From: Coenobita brevimanus
Lineage: Eukaryota > Arthropoda > Malacostraca > Decapoda > Coenobitidae
DNA length: 64,000 nucleotides
Reading direction: 5' to 3'
NCBI GenBank assembly: GCA_032717465.1
Contig: CM064691.1
Location: forward strand, 2,358,815-2,422,814
In this document: positions 53,432 to 62,994 of the stretch, piece by piece
Position numbering within the stretch: the first letter of the stretch is position 1
How the letters are laid out: each line of letters opens with the position of its first letter
The notes under the pieces: generated by a model
What the model was told of the DNA's origin: nothing
What the model saw: only the letters and a program-made list of their open reading frames with translations
Databases searched by the model: none
Program-made: the position numbers and the translations under genes

Positions 53432-54198
53432 TTAACCCGCCCCGTCCTGGAGACGTGAATTCACATCCTCACATGATGTGCACTCATATCCCGGAGACGT
53501 AAATTAACGTGAATCAATTGCAAGGTCCCTAATTTGCACAATTTTCAATTTTCGTGAGATTTTTGGTATGTATACACGTGACACCTTCCTCTACAAGATG
53601 CCAGGCAGGGACAATGCCTTACCCAGCATGACCTCCCCCCCCCCCTGCATGACCTTTTCTCAGCAATTCACCTGTTATCAGTGACCTGGCCAGTAAAGCC
53701 ATGTCATGCCACGGTACGAAATTCAGGGCCAGAGTGATTCCCCAATCGATGACAATGTGGAGGACAAACATTAGAGGAAGAAACAGTCAGAAATGATGAT
53801 CAGGTAATGTGGCAAAAAAAGGTCAGGAATGGTGATGAGTAAGTGAGTGAAACAATGCTTATAATGCCTATATTACCGTTTGAAAACCAATATACTCTCG
53901 TACTACATATAAATTCGTACCAAATAAATAAGTAAATACCGTATATGAGTGGTGTAGAATAGTTATCCTCCCACAGAACTCATTTTCTTTGCAGCCAGCC
54001 TGATAGAAAACCCAGTAAGGTAAGGAGGTACTCCTACCTGGATCGAGTATTTTAAACCTCAGGTGAGCGATTTCTCTATGAATTTTCGATGTTTCTCACC
54101 AAAAGCGGATGTTTGAGCCAAAAAGAAAATAAAAGGTCCAAAAATGTCGGGACTGGGGCGTTCCACTGCCCAGAAAACGTCGGGATGGGGCGGGTTAA
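53432..54198. mobile_element. TTAA-flanked MITE (same family as 60773-61540)
   Basis: TTAA at 53432-53435 and 54195-54198; ends CCCGCCCCGTCC and CCCGCCCCATCC. The 759-bp interior is closely related to 60777-61536 (GCAAGGTCCCTAATTTGCAC, TACTCTCGTACTACATATA, AAACCCAGTAAGGTAAGGAG). No coding. Confidence 0.75.
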
Positions 54199-55412
54199 AG
54201 GCTATGCTCGCATGTGTTGGCCTTTGTCACCAAATGGCGGCTCTCCATGCTGCTGATCACTTGTAGCCTCCCTACTCAGTCTCTTATCCCTGAAATCACA
54301 CTCTATGACCTCATCCCAGGCCTTTTTTGATCTGCATCATGCAACCCTACCCCTGACATTCATACTTTTTGCCTTATGCACCCAGTTGTCATACTCCATC
54401 CTCCCCAAATGCCCAAATCATCTCAATCTACCTTCCTCATTGGAATATCAATGCATTCCAATCCCCTTATTTCTCTCAATTCTTCCATCATCAACCTAAG
54501 CCCTCTCATACCCAGGTTTTGCATTCAAGGATGCACCACACATCCATCTAATAATGGTCAATTCTGTACACTTGAGCCTACAAATATCCTTTTCCTTTAT
54601 TGCTCTTATCTCACTACCATACAGTATTATTATATACTGCATACAGTAATCCCTTAGCATGGAGGGAGAGTCCTCTCAAGTTAGGAGAGACAACGGCTCC
54701 CTGAACTTCCTCCAACCACTCTTTACCCTAGCCACAAAGCTAGCTCCAGCCCAAGCTCCAGCACATAACACATCCCTCAAATAACTCCTTCACACAAAAG
54801 ACTCTTCAGCAAATGAATCCTTTCACACCTAAGAATCTCTACATGTTCTCCCTGATACACCGCACACATCAAATCAGCATTATTTTGCAGTCTACCTCAA
54901 ATACCACTACCTCTCTCATGCACCCACTTATCATACACACTGTGCAAGATGACCTTGCTTCCAACACCCTTGTGGCAAACTGCACATGGTCACATTCTGC
55001 TTTGATAGTAACACAACCAGTCCTAGATATCGTCACTTTTGTTTTATCCGCATTTGCTCTCAAACCCTTGTGCCCCATTCAGTTTCTCCATTTCCTAAAT
55101 CTTTCCTCCGCCTCCCTATCATTCTCTGCAATCAGCACCAAGTAATCAGCATGCACTATCTCCCATGGGAGTCCATTTCTGACATAACAAACAATAAAGG
55201 TCTTAAGATTGACTCCTAACGCACACCAATGTTAATGGAAAACTTGTCACTCAAATCTCCATTCACTCTCACCTGCGTGTGAGAACCCACACTCACAGCC
55301 ATAACCATCCTAACCAGCCAATCCTTGATCCTAAGCTTTATCACTGCCCACCTCACCATCTGCCTAGGGACTCTGTCAAAGACCTTCTTCAAATCAACAA
55401 TAACTAAGTGTA
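54199..55412 (-). mobile_element. RTE-B relic, decayed
   Basis: Minus-strand copy of the RTE-B 3' half: the 3' end GGCTATGC...GGCCTTTGTCACC, then thumb and Cys-rich finger remnants (SRTGCVTIKAECDHVQFATR at 54900-55040) and RT remnants (RVNGDLSDKFS near 55240, FDRVPRQMV near 55370). No long frame survives. It is truncated by RTE-A at 55416. Confidence 0.65.
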
Positions 55413-55415
55413 CCT

Positions 55416-56150
55416 AAAGCCAGATGCCTTATTTCTGTAAGGGGTGGCCAAAAACCAATCGCCTCCATGTCACCCTGTCCCCTGCCATTTCACTGTCCTC
55501 CCCCCAGCTCACACTCTCTCTCTTATATACTTCTCCACTCCATCCTTCCATCTCATCCTCAGCCTTCCCCTCCCCCCACCTCACTCATATACACTCTCCT
55601 CATTAGTCTCTTGCTCTCCATCCACTCCAATTGACCAAACCATCTCAATGCCTTTCTCCTAACACTTTGTAGCACATCCACATCCACACCACAATGTTCC
55701 TCCACTTCCTCATTTGTCAGTCTGTCTCTCCATGTAACTCCACATGCTTGTGTCAAATAACTCATTTCCGCTGCTCTCACTCTTGACTCGTGTCCTTCCA
55801 AAATGGTCCAAGATTCGCTTCTATACATTAGAGTTGGTATCACAATACTATCAAGCACGGACTTTTGTACTTTCATGCTCACTTCCCTATTTCTTATCAA
55901 TGCTTTCGAAGAACCCGCAACCTTTCTTCCCTGCTGTACCCTTTCAAGCATTTCATCCTATAAACCTCCATCTTGCTCATCACACTACCCAAGTACTGTA
56001 CTTAAATGCACTCACAGTTTTTCATTTCCACACCATCCAAACTTGCTGTGCATTCAGTGACTTCATTTCTCCTGAAGACCACAACTATACTCTTCCCTAC
56101 ATTCACCTTTAGATTCCGTTTCTTACACAATCTCCCGAATTCACTAATAA
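55416..56150 (-). mobile_element. RTE-A relic, decayed
   Basis: Minus-strand copy covering the thumb and C-terminal region. One frame (55559-55951) is open: LERVQQGRKVAGSSKALIRN, MYRSESWTILEGHESRVRA, LRWFGQLEWMESKRLMRR. The tail is eroded to AGCCAGATGCC. It is more diverged than the copies at 37609 or 57376. Confidence 0.75.
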
Positions 56151-56219
56151 AGCAGTATTTTATACATATTTCCAAAATCCAACAAATTCTGAAAACTGCC
56201 TAGTCTCCTGTTTCAGGCT

Positions 56220-56460
56220 TCCCAGATAAAAGGTTGAGTACCTGTACAGCTATACCACTCAGCACTGGAAATGGTTTCCTGGGTTATGGGAAACCTTTTT
56301 AGGCTTATCACTTACTGTAGAGCCATTTGAAGTGGAAATTGGAGTAATAGAATGTGACAGGAAGAAGGAGAGACAGAAAGGAAGGAGGGCAGAATGGTAA
56401 GGGTGAAGGAAGGTACAGACAGCACTGTATCAAGTGAGTGGATGATGGTCACCACTACCT
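56220..56460. repeat. relic of the SINE S1-associated segment
   Basis: GGTTTCCTGGGTTATGGGAA, GGCTTATCACTTACTGTAGA and GGAGAGACAGAAAGGAAGG resemble 42930-43090. From 56461 to 56844 nothing is recognised. Confidence 0.35.
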
Positions 56461-56844
56461 ACCTCTCAGTTCTCATGCGCTTTCTTCACTATTGTCTAAA
56501 TCCAGATGTATGTTCCACACATCCCCTACCACTCTTTGAACTAATAGTAAGTTGATCAGTCGAAGCCACAAGACACTGTGAACCTATGAATTGTTTTACA
56601 GCACAGAGACCGTGAATATGAGAACTGCATTTTTCATCAAAGAATATGAATACTGTACTCCTTAAATTTCAGTTTGAAGATGATATATACTTCAAGATTT
56701 TTTTTTAGCAGTGATTTGTACTTCTTCAAATATCACCTCTGGAATCACCTCCTTCATATTCTACCATCAGTTTTCTCCTAGCATCCAGATCTTTATAACA
56801 GAACATCAATGATTACATTAATGTCTCACAATCCTTAACATTTC

Positions 56845-57353
56845 CTATTTCCAACTAAAGTTGTGCATACCATCTGCACAATAGTGATAGGTACCACTAT
56901 GAGCTTCCAGAACAGATTCAAGACTACAAGTGTAGGCTTGAAAAAGTAGACCCAAACTGCAAAGGAACTGGATCTGATATGATTTCTCCAACCACCACAG
57001 CTGAATCTGGTGAGGCATCATCATGGATGCCAAATGACCAAATATCATTACAAAAAGACAGCAAAGAGAGCCAACAAAAGTAAAAGGTAAGAACTTCCAG
57101 TGCTTGGTTTTAATACTAGGTCATTATGAATTTTACATAAGGCTGTTTCAGTTGACTGGTTTTTCATATAAGCAGACTGGACAAGTGGAATTACCTCAAG
57201 ACTTTCAAACAGAGGCAGTAATTGGTCCATGACAGCAGGCTTTATGATCTTAGATAAGAGAAATAGGCTAATGATGGAATAATAATCATTTACACCACCA
57301 AGACTGTTTTCTTTAAGACTGGAACAGAATAAAACCTGCTCTGTAGAATCCAC
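56845..57353 (-). pseudogene. jockey/CR1-like reverse transcriptase fragment
   Basis: Minus-strand pieces: DYYSIISLFLLSKIIKPAVM, QLLPLFESLEVIPLVQSAYM, STETALCKIHNDLVL (57048-57353), then SYQIQFLCSLGLLFQAYTCS and YHYCADGMHNF (56845-57048), where the last corresponds to YADD. The palm motif A region is deleted between them. Inactive. Confidence 0.7.
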
Positions 57354-57375
57354 AAATTAACCACAGCAAAACATT

Positions 57376-57787
57376 GTTGGAAGGACACAAGTCAAGAGTG
57401 AGAGCAGTGGAAATGAGTTATTTAAGAGAAGCCTGTGGAGTCACGTGGAGAGACAGGCTGACGAATGAGAATATAAAGGAGCGTTGTGGTGTGGATGTGG
57501 ATGTGATAGGAAGCGTTATGAGGAACACACTGAGGTGGTTTGGCCATGTGGAGAGGATGGAGGGCGAAAGACTGACGAAGAGAGTGTATGTGAGTGAGGT
57601 GGAGGGGGGAAGAGGGAGGGGGAGGCCGAGGATGAGATGGAGGGATGGGGTGGAGAGGTATATGAGAGAGGGGGATGTGAGTTGGGAGCAGGGCAGTGAA
57701 ATGGCGGGGGACAGGGCGACTTGGAGGCGATTTGTTTGTGGCCACCCCAAACGGGATTGAGGCGTCTGGCAATAGATAGATAGATAG
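57376..57787 (+). mobile_element. RTE-A 3'-end copy with target duplication
   Basis: 412 bp, flanked by AAAACATT at 57368-57375 and 57788-57795. It carries the intact C-terminal frame (LLEGHKSRVRAVEMSYLREA, LRWFGHVERMEGERLTKR, RGRPRMRWRDGVERYM) and the GATA tail. One of the youngest copies by similarity to 37609 and 61943. Confidence 0.9.
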
Positions 57788-57795
57788 AAAACATT

Positions 57796-58310
57796 TATCC
57801 ATGTGGGGGCACTCACCATCCACTCACTTGATGTAGTGCTGCACTCAGGAGTCTGCCCTTTCCTCTCCTCCATCCTTCTTTCCTTCCATCCTCTTGTGTC
57901 TTTCTTTCCTTCATTCTTTCCTCACCCTTCTGCCTACGGGTGACTTTACTCTCCCTCTTCTTTTTTTCCTTCATTCTTTCCTCTTTCTCTTGCCTGTGGG
58001 TGACTCTACACTCAGTGACAAGCCAAATGGTTTCCTGTACACTGGGAAATAATTTACTATGCTGCGAGGTAACCATATAAACAAATTTTGGCACCTGGTG
58101 GTTTAGTGGGAAATTACGGCGCTCCAATCGGACTGAGCCGGTGAAGGTGTATGTCCAAGGGGTGGTTGGGGTTTATTGCTTATGTAATGCCACTCAGGGA
58201 TGAATGAGGCTGGTCACTCTCATCATAAATGTCAGGACCAATTTGCCTAGCCCCAGGCTCCTACGCTCCTCATGGGGCAACGTAGGATTGGATGATGAAT
58301 GATGAAAACA
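57796..58310 (+). repeat. SINE family S1 and associated pyrimidine-rich segment
   Basis: 58084-58310 is a tRNA-like head (CACCTGGTGGTTTAGTGGG) and body (CACTCAGGGATGAATGAGG, CTCATGGGGCAAC) with a GGATGATGAATGATG tail. 57840-58080 is the linked CTTCATTCTTTCCTC segment also seen at 42930-43140. Confidence 0.65.
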
Positions 58311-58364
58311 TTTATCAATATTTCTACATACAGATAAATTTAAGGCATGCACATGGAGACTCAC

Positions 58365-58461
58365 CAACTGGGAGATCTAGGGATGCCAAGCGGTGTAGCA
58401 TTAGCACCACTTCCTACCAGAATCCTGCTCCCCTCCTTGCTGATGCCACCGCCACAGCGAG
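58365..58461 (-). CDS. host gene, exon A
   Basis: The acceptor on the minus strand is CTATTTATAG before 58461; the donor is a perfect CCCAGTTG|GTGAGT at 58365. 97 bp: two bases, 31 codons (RCGGGISKEGSRILVGSGAN, ATPLGIPRSPS), then TG, which needs one base from the next exon; exon B supplies T (Cys). The other two frames contain stops. It is the most upstream exon I could find; earlier exons should be at higher coordinates, probably past 64000 because 58500-64000 is filled by elements. The protein is not recognised. Confidence 0.6.
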
Positions 58462-59026
58462 CTATAAATAGAAGAACGTCTACATTACAGCTGATCTATC
58501 ATTTAAGTTTTTAATAAATACTTTACAATAAATCATGGAGAGAGAGAGTGTACTAAAATTCCAATGCTACCTACAAAGCTAAATTGCCAATCTCTCCCAG
58601 TTTATAGCACCAATTGATGGAAAAAGTTGTGATATTCTGGAAAACATTAGCAACAAATAACAGGAATCTTTTGCATCTTTCATAGCAGAGGAAACATTAC
58701 CATAATCATCCTGTGACTTTTCCCATCTCAAGATAAGATGATAGGGGAGGGCCCAGAAACCAAGAGATAAGTATGAAAGTGGAAGAATTATTTACAGGTG
58801 TCAGGCTTAGGTTAGCTTCCTTTACAGCTGTTAGGCCATTTAGATTGGCTTTAATCTTATTTTTGGGTTCATGAGGGTGGGGGAAAACCCAAGGGTGAAA
58901 AACGCATCCCATTACTTTACATGTTAAAAGTGCCTTGATATACGATACCCCACCTAAGGTTGGGGTTTTACCTGACCAATTACATCGTTAAACTGGGGTA
59001 TACCTGAATATATATAAATGTGTATA
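58462..59026. other. intron sequence, no gene
   Basis: Weak S2-like similarity at 58710-58800 (CTTTTCCCATCTCAAGATAA) and an AT-rich remainder. Nothing else recognised. Confidence 0.5.
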
Positions 59027-60466
59027 TCATCATCAGCCATTATAAGTCCACTGCTGAACAAAGGCCTCCCCCAACCTTCTCCACGAATTCCTTGGCTGAC
59101 CCAATCTTTGCCACGTTTTCCCTGCAAATTTCTCTATCTCATCTCTCCACCTCCTGTCTGGCCTTTTTCTGCTATGCATACCATCTCTTGGTGTCCAGTC
59201 AGTCAACCTTGCTCCATCGATTATCCCTTGTTCTTGCTACATGGCCTGCCCACCTCCATTTCTGTTCTTTTATAACTTCTATAATATCTTTGACTTTAGT
59301 CTGCTCTCTCACCCAAGTTGATCTTTTCCTGTCTTTTAAAGATATTCCCAACATTGACCTTTCCATTGCTCTCTAAGAACGAATTAATTTATTTTCCAAG
59401 GCTCACAACCATACGTCATATCTGGAATTATACATTCATTATAAACTTTTCGTTTCATACAAACTACCAAGCTACTCTTCATAATGTCTCTATGTTTACC
59501 GAAAGCTTTCCATCAAATTGTAATGAGTCTTTTTATTTCGCTATCATTATCTTTCATTAATTTTAGTATTTGTCCCAGGTAACTGTACTCCTCAACTTCT
59601 TCAAGAATTTCTCCACTTATTCCTATGACTCTCTTTGGTGTTTGAGGATTAAACATTACTTTAGTTTTACTCCGGTTCATCTTTAGCCCTACTTTGAGAC
59701 TTTCTCTGTTCAGGTCATTTAACGTTTCTTGCAACGTCTCTGCTTTTTCTGAGATTAGGACAATGTCATCTGCAAATCTTAAATGGTTTAGCTTTTCTCC
59801 ATCTATGTTTACTCCTTTGTTTTCCCAGTCTAGCTTTCTGAAAATACTTTCTAGGCATGCTGTAAATAACTTTGGTGAAATTGTATCTCCCTGATGCACG
59901 TCCTTCTCAATCTTAATTTTTTCTGAGTCCTTATGTAATTTAACTGTAGCAGTTCCCTCTTTATACATGTTTTCGAGCAGTTTTACAATGTTCTCATTCA
60001 CTCCTTGTTCTCGCAATGAATTTATAATTGCTATGTGCTCCACTGAGTCGAAAGCCTTTTCGTAATCAACAAAACCTAAGCACAGTAGTTTATTATATTC
60101 TGTAGTTTTCTCAATCAGTTGATTCATTGTGTGCAGATGATCAGTGGTCGAATACCCGCATCAGAATCCTGCGTGTTCACGAGGTTGGTTTTCCTCCAAA
60201 TTTGTAGCTATTCTGTTTGTAAGGACTTTATTGAAAAGTTTGTAAATGACTGATAGCAAGCTAATGGGTCGATAGTTACTAACGTCTTTTGAGTCGCCTT
60301 TTTTATAAAGTAGTATAACAATTGCATTACACCATGTTTTGGGAATTTTCTTCTCATTTATACACTGGGTAAATAAGTGAGCAAGCCTATTTTGTACTTC
60401 TGCTCCTGCATCCAACATTAAATCTGCTACTATTCCACCTTCCCCTGGAGCCTTCCCTCTTTTCAT
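59027..60466 (-). mobile_element. third RTE-type retrotransposon (RTE-C), 5'-truncated
   Basis: Minus strand. The 3' end at about 59027-59300 codes WSTRLTDWTPRDGM, RPDRRWRDEIEKFAGKTWQR and the end FVQQWTYNG, followed by an ATGATGATG tail at 59027-59033. The reverse transcriptase lies at 59513-60466. It is bounded on the right by a poly(A)/(TA)n run. Confidence 0.8.
59513..60466 (-). pseudogene. RTE-C reverse transcriptase
   Basis: Two pieces. 60161-60466: MKRGKAPGEGGIVADLMLDA, FTQCINEKKIPKTWCNAI, LYKKGDSKDVSNYRPISLLS, then TNLEENQPREHAGF. 59513-60127: YNKLLCLGFVDYEKAFDSVE (palm motif A), DVHQGDTISPKLFTACLES, HLRFADDIVLISEKAETLQE with an intact FADD, MNRSKTKVMFN, EVEEYSYLGQILK. A stop and frame change at 60130-60160 separate them. 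The catalytic residues are all present, so this copy decayed recently, or it is the best template of its family here. The lower C-terminal region has further frameshifts. Confidence 0.85.
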
Positions 60467-60468
60467 GT

Positions 60469-60540
<72 letters not shown>
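60467..60540. repeat. poly(A) plus (TA)n microsatellite
   Basis: About 27 A followed by about 21 TA units, next to the RTE-C end. Confidence 0.9.
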
Positions 60541-60541
<1 letters not shown>

Positions 60542-60607
60542 CAGTATATGAGGTGCTACCCAAAAGTTCCAGTAAATTGAATATTGTAGGAAAATATGTT
60601 ACCTTAC

Positions 60608-61735
60608 CTCCTAGTAGGAGTAGTAGTTGTTCCCTAGGCAGTCTGGCTGAACAGCCCTGAGTCCCTAAGGAAGGCCATGGCCGAGACCAGGCTTTCCCAC
60701 AGAGCTCATAAGGGGTGTATGTTGTGTTGTTGGCGTAGGTGATTGTGTGCAATGCAGTCTTCCATAATGTGCTTAACCCGCGGCGTCCCGTCGACGTTCT
60801 TTAACATCCACACGTTTTGTCACTGCCAATCGCGTCGACGTACATAAACGCGAAAAAATTGCAAGGTCCCTAATTTGCACAATTTTCAATTTTCGCGAAT
60901 GATTTTTGGTATGTATACACGTGACACCTTCCTCTACAAGATGCCAGGCAGGGACAATGCCTTACCCAGCATGACATCCTCCCCCCCCCTGCATGTCATT
61001 GTCTCAGTAATTCACCTGTTATCAGTGACCTAGCCAGTACAGCCATGTCATGCCACGGTACGAAATTCAGGGCCAGAGTGATTCCTCAATCAATGACAAT
61101 GTGGAGGACAAACTTTACATAGTATTAGAGGAAGAAACAGTTAGAAATGATGATCAGATAATGTGGGAAAAAAAGGTCAGGTATTAGTGAGTGAAACAAT
61201 GCTTATAATGCCTATATTACTGCTTGAAAACCAATATACTCTCGTACTACATATACATTCGTACCAAGTAAATAAATAAATACCGTTTATGAGTGGTGTA
61301 GAATAGTTATCCTCCCATAGAACTCGTTTTCTTTGGTGCCAGCCTGATAGAAAACCCAGTAAGGTAAGGAGGTACTCCTACCTGTATCGAGTACTTTAAA
61401 CCTCAGGTGAGCGATTTCTCTATGAATTTTTGATGTTTCTCACCAAAAGCGAAGGTTTGAGCCAAAAAAAATTTTTTCCTAAAATGGTCGGGATTGGGGG
61501 GAGTCAGTGGTGGAAAAGTGGTCAGGATGGGGCAGGTTAATAGTACGGGGTGCTGTGTTACATTTTGGACAGGCATCAGCAACGGAGTCATCCAGCCTCT
61601 TCTGGTAACTTAAGAGGGCTGGATGATGCCCACATCCCAGCCTGGCCAGGTGGACCCTGGCCTCACGAAGGAGATAGGATTCAGAAGGGTGGCTATCAGG
61701 AGGCCGAGAATGCGGCTGTGTGTTGTCTTTAAGCA
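60608..61735 (-). mobile_element. 3' end of the 14320-type LINE, split by a TTAA element
   Basis: 60608-60776 and 61537-61735 together match 14325-14660 (GGCAGTCTGGCTGAACAGCC, GGAAGGCCATGGCCGAG, GTGCTGTGTTACATTTTGGA). The 760-bp TTAA element is inserted at the TTAA that is intact at 14465-14468. Confidence 0.85.
60773..61540. mobile_element. TTAA-flanked MITE with a demonstrable empty site
   Basis: TTAA at 60773-60776 and 61537-61540; the interior is 760 bp; ends CCCGCGGCGTCC and, reverse complemented, CCTGCCCCATCC. It is the same family as 53432-54198. The homologous LINE at 14465 has a single TTAA and no insert. Confidence 0.85.
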
Positions 61736-61922
61736 GTGGTGGGCAGCGCAAACGAAGAAGGACCTTGCGCAAGAGCAAAGCGCAATCCACAGTTCACTAC
61801 CTTGCGCAAGGGAAAATGCGCAACCTGACAAATATTTGGCTTGCGCAATGTCGCAAAGCGCAAGGACGAACCATTTGCATATATTTTGGGGAATTACTGA
61901 AAAATATTGAGATTTTTAGATA
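61733..61922 (+). repeat. possible hAT-like end with GCGCAA repeats
   Basis: Starts CAGTGGTGGGCAGCGCAAA, which resembles a hAT terminal repeat, followed by seven or more GCGCAA/TTGCGC units up to about 61870. The second end is absent. Confidence 0.35.
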
Positions 61923-61942
61923 AAACAGCATACCTACTTACT

Positions 61943-62994
61943 TCTATCTATCTATCTATTGCCAGACGCCTCAATCCCGTTTGGGGTGGCCACAAACAAA
62001 TCCCCTCCATGTCGTCCTGTCCCCCGCCATTTCACTGCCCTGCTCCCAACTCACACCCCCCCTCTCACATATACCTCTCCACCCCATCCCTCCATCTCAT
62101 CCTCAGCCTCCCCCTCCCTCTTCCCCCCTCCACCTCACTCACATACACTCTCTTCGTCAGTCTCTCACCCTCCATCCTCTCCAAATGGCCAAACCACCTC
62201 AGTGTGTTCCTCATAACACTTCCTATCACATCCACATCAACACCACAACGCTCCTTTATATCCTCATTCGTCAGCCTGTCACTCCATGTGACTTCACAGG
62301 CTCATTTCCACTGCTCTCACTCTTGACTTGTGTCCTTCCAACAACGTCCAAGCTTCACTTCCATACGTTAGAGTTGGTATCACAATACTGTCATGTAGTA
62401 ACTTTTTCACTTCCATGCTCACTTCCCTGTTTCTTATCACTGCCTTCAAAGAACCAGCAACCTTTCTTCCCTGCTGTACCCTTTCAAGCACTTCACCCTC
62501 CAAACCTCCATCCTTACTCATCACACTACCCAAGTACTTAAACGTACTCACATTTTCCAATTCCTCACCATCCAACCTTGCTGTACATTCACTGACTTCA
62601 CCTTTCTCAAAGACCATCACTTTACTCTTCCCTACATTCACCTTTAGATTCCGTTTCTTACACATTCTCCCAAACTCATCCACCAAGCCTTGAAGATCCC
62701 CTTTGTCTTCACTCAACAACACAGTATCATTTGCAAACAACAGTACAGGGAGTTTCCAAACACTATCCTCTCTCACCAGGGCCACTCCAACATCCACTAC
62801 CCTACCTTGTATCTCTTTTATTACTCCATCCATGTACAGATTGAACAACCATGGAGACATGACACATCCCTGTTTCAACCCAACCTTCAAAGAGAAAAAT
62901 TCACTTAGTTCACCATCCACACGCACTGCAGCCTTAGCACCATCATACATACTCTTCACAGCATTCAACAACTTCCCATCTACTCCATATATTC
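61943..62994 (-). mobile_element. RTE-A copy, cut by a TTAA element
   Basis: Minus strand, (TATC)n tail at 61943-61960. It matches 7881-8948 closely. It is interrupted at TTAA 62995-62998 by the element running to the window end; the missing upstream part would be beyond 64000. Confidence 0.9.
61965..62994 (-). pseudogene. RTE-A reverse transcriptase C-terminal part
   Basis: The frame 62294-62971 reads MYDGAKAAVRVDGELSEFFS, GLKQGCVMSPWLFNLYMDG, KLPVLLFANDTVLLSEDKG (FADD changed to FAND, so catalytically dead), KVNVGKSKVMVFEKGE and YGSEAWTLLEGHKSRVRAV. A deletion of about 14 bp near 62300 (after VEMS) shifts the frame before the C-terminal WFGHLERM-type block. It is otherwise very close to the copies at 7912 and 57376. 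Confidence 0.85.

Noticed and set aside
58706..58912. 68-codon minus-strand frame near exon A
   Set aside because: Overlaps an S2-like repeat, lacks splice signals and does not fit the phase of exon A.
60541..60600. Mariner-type terminal repeat (GAGGTGCTACCCAAAAGTTCC)
   Set aside because: Only one end is visible and no transposase follows; too little to call.
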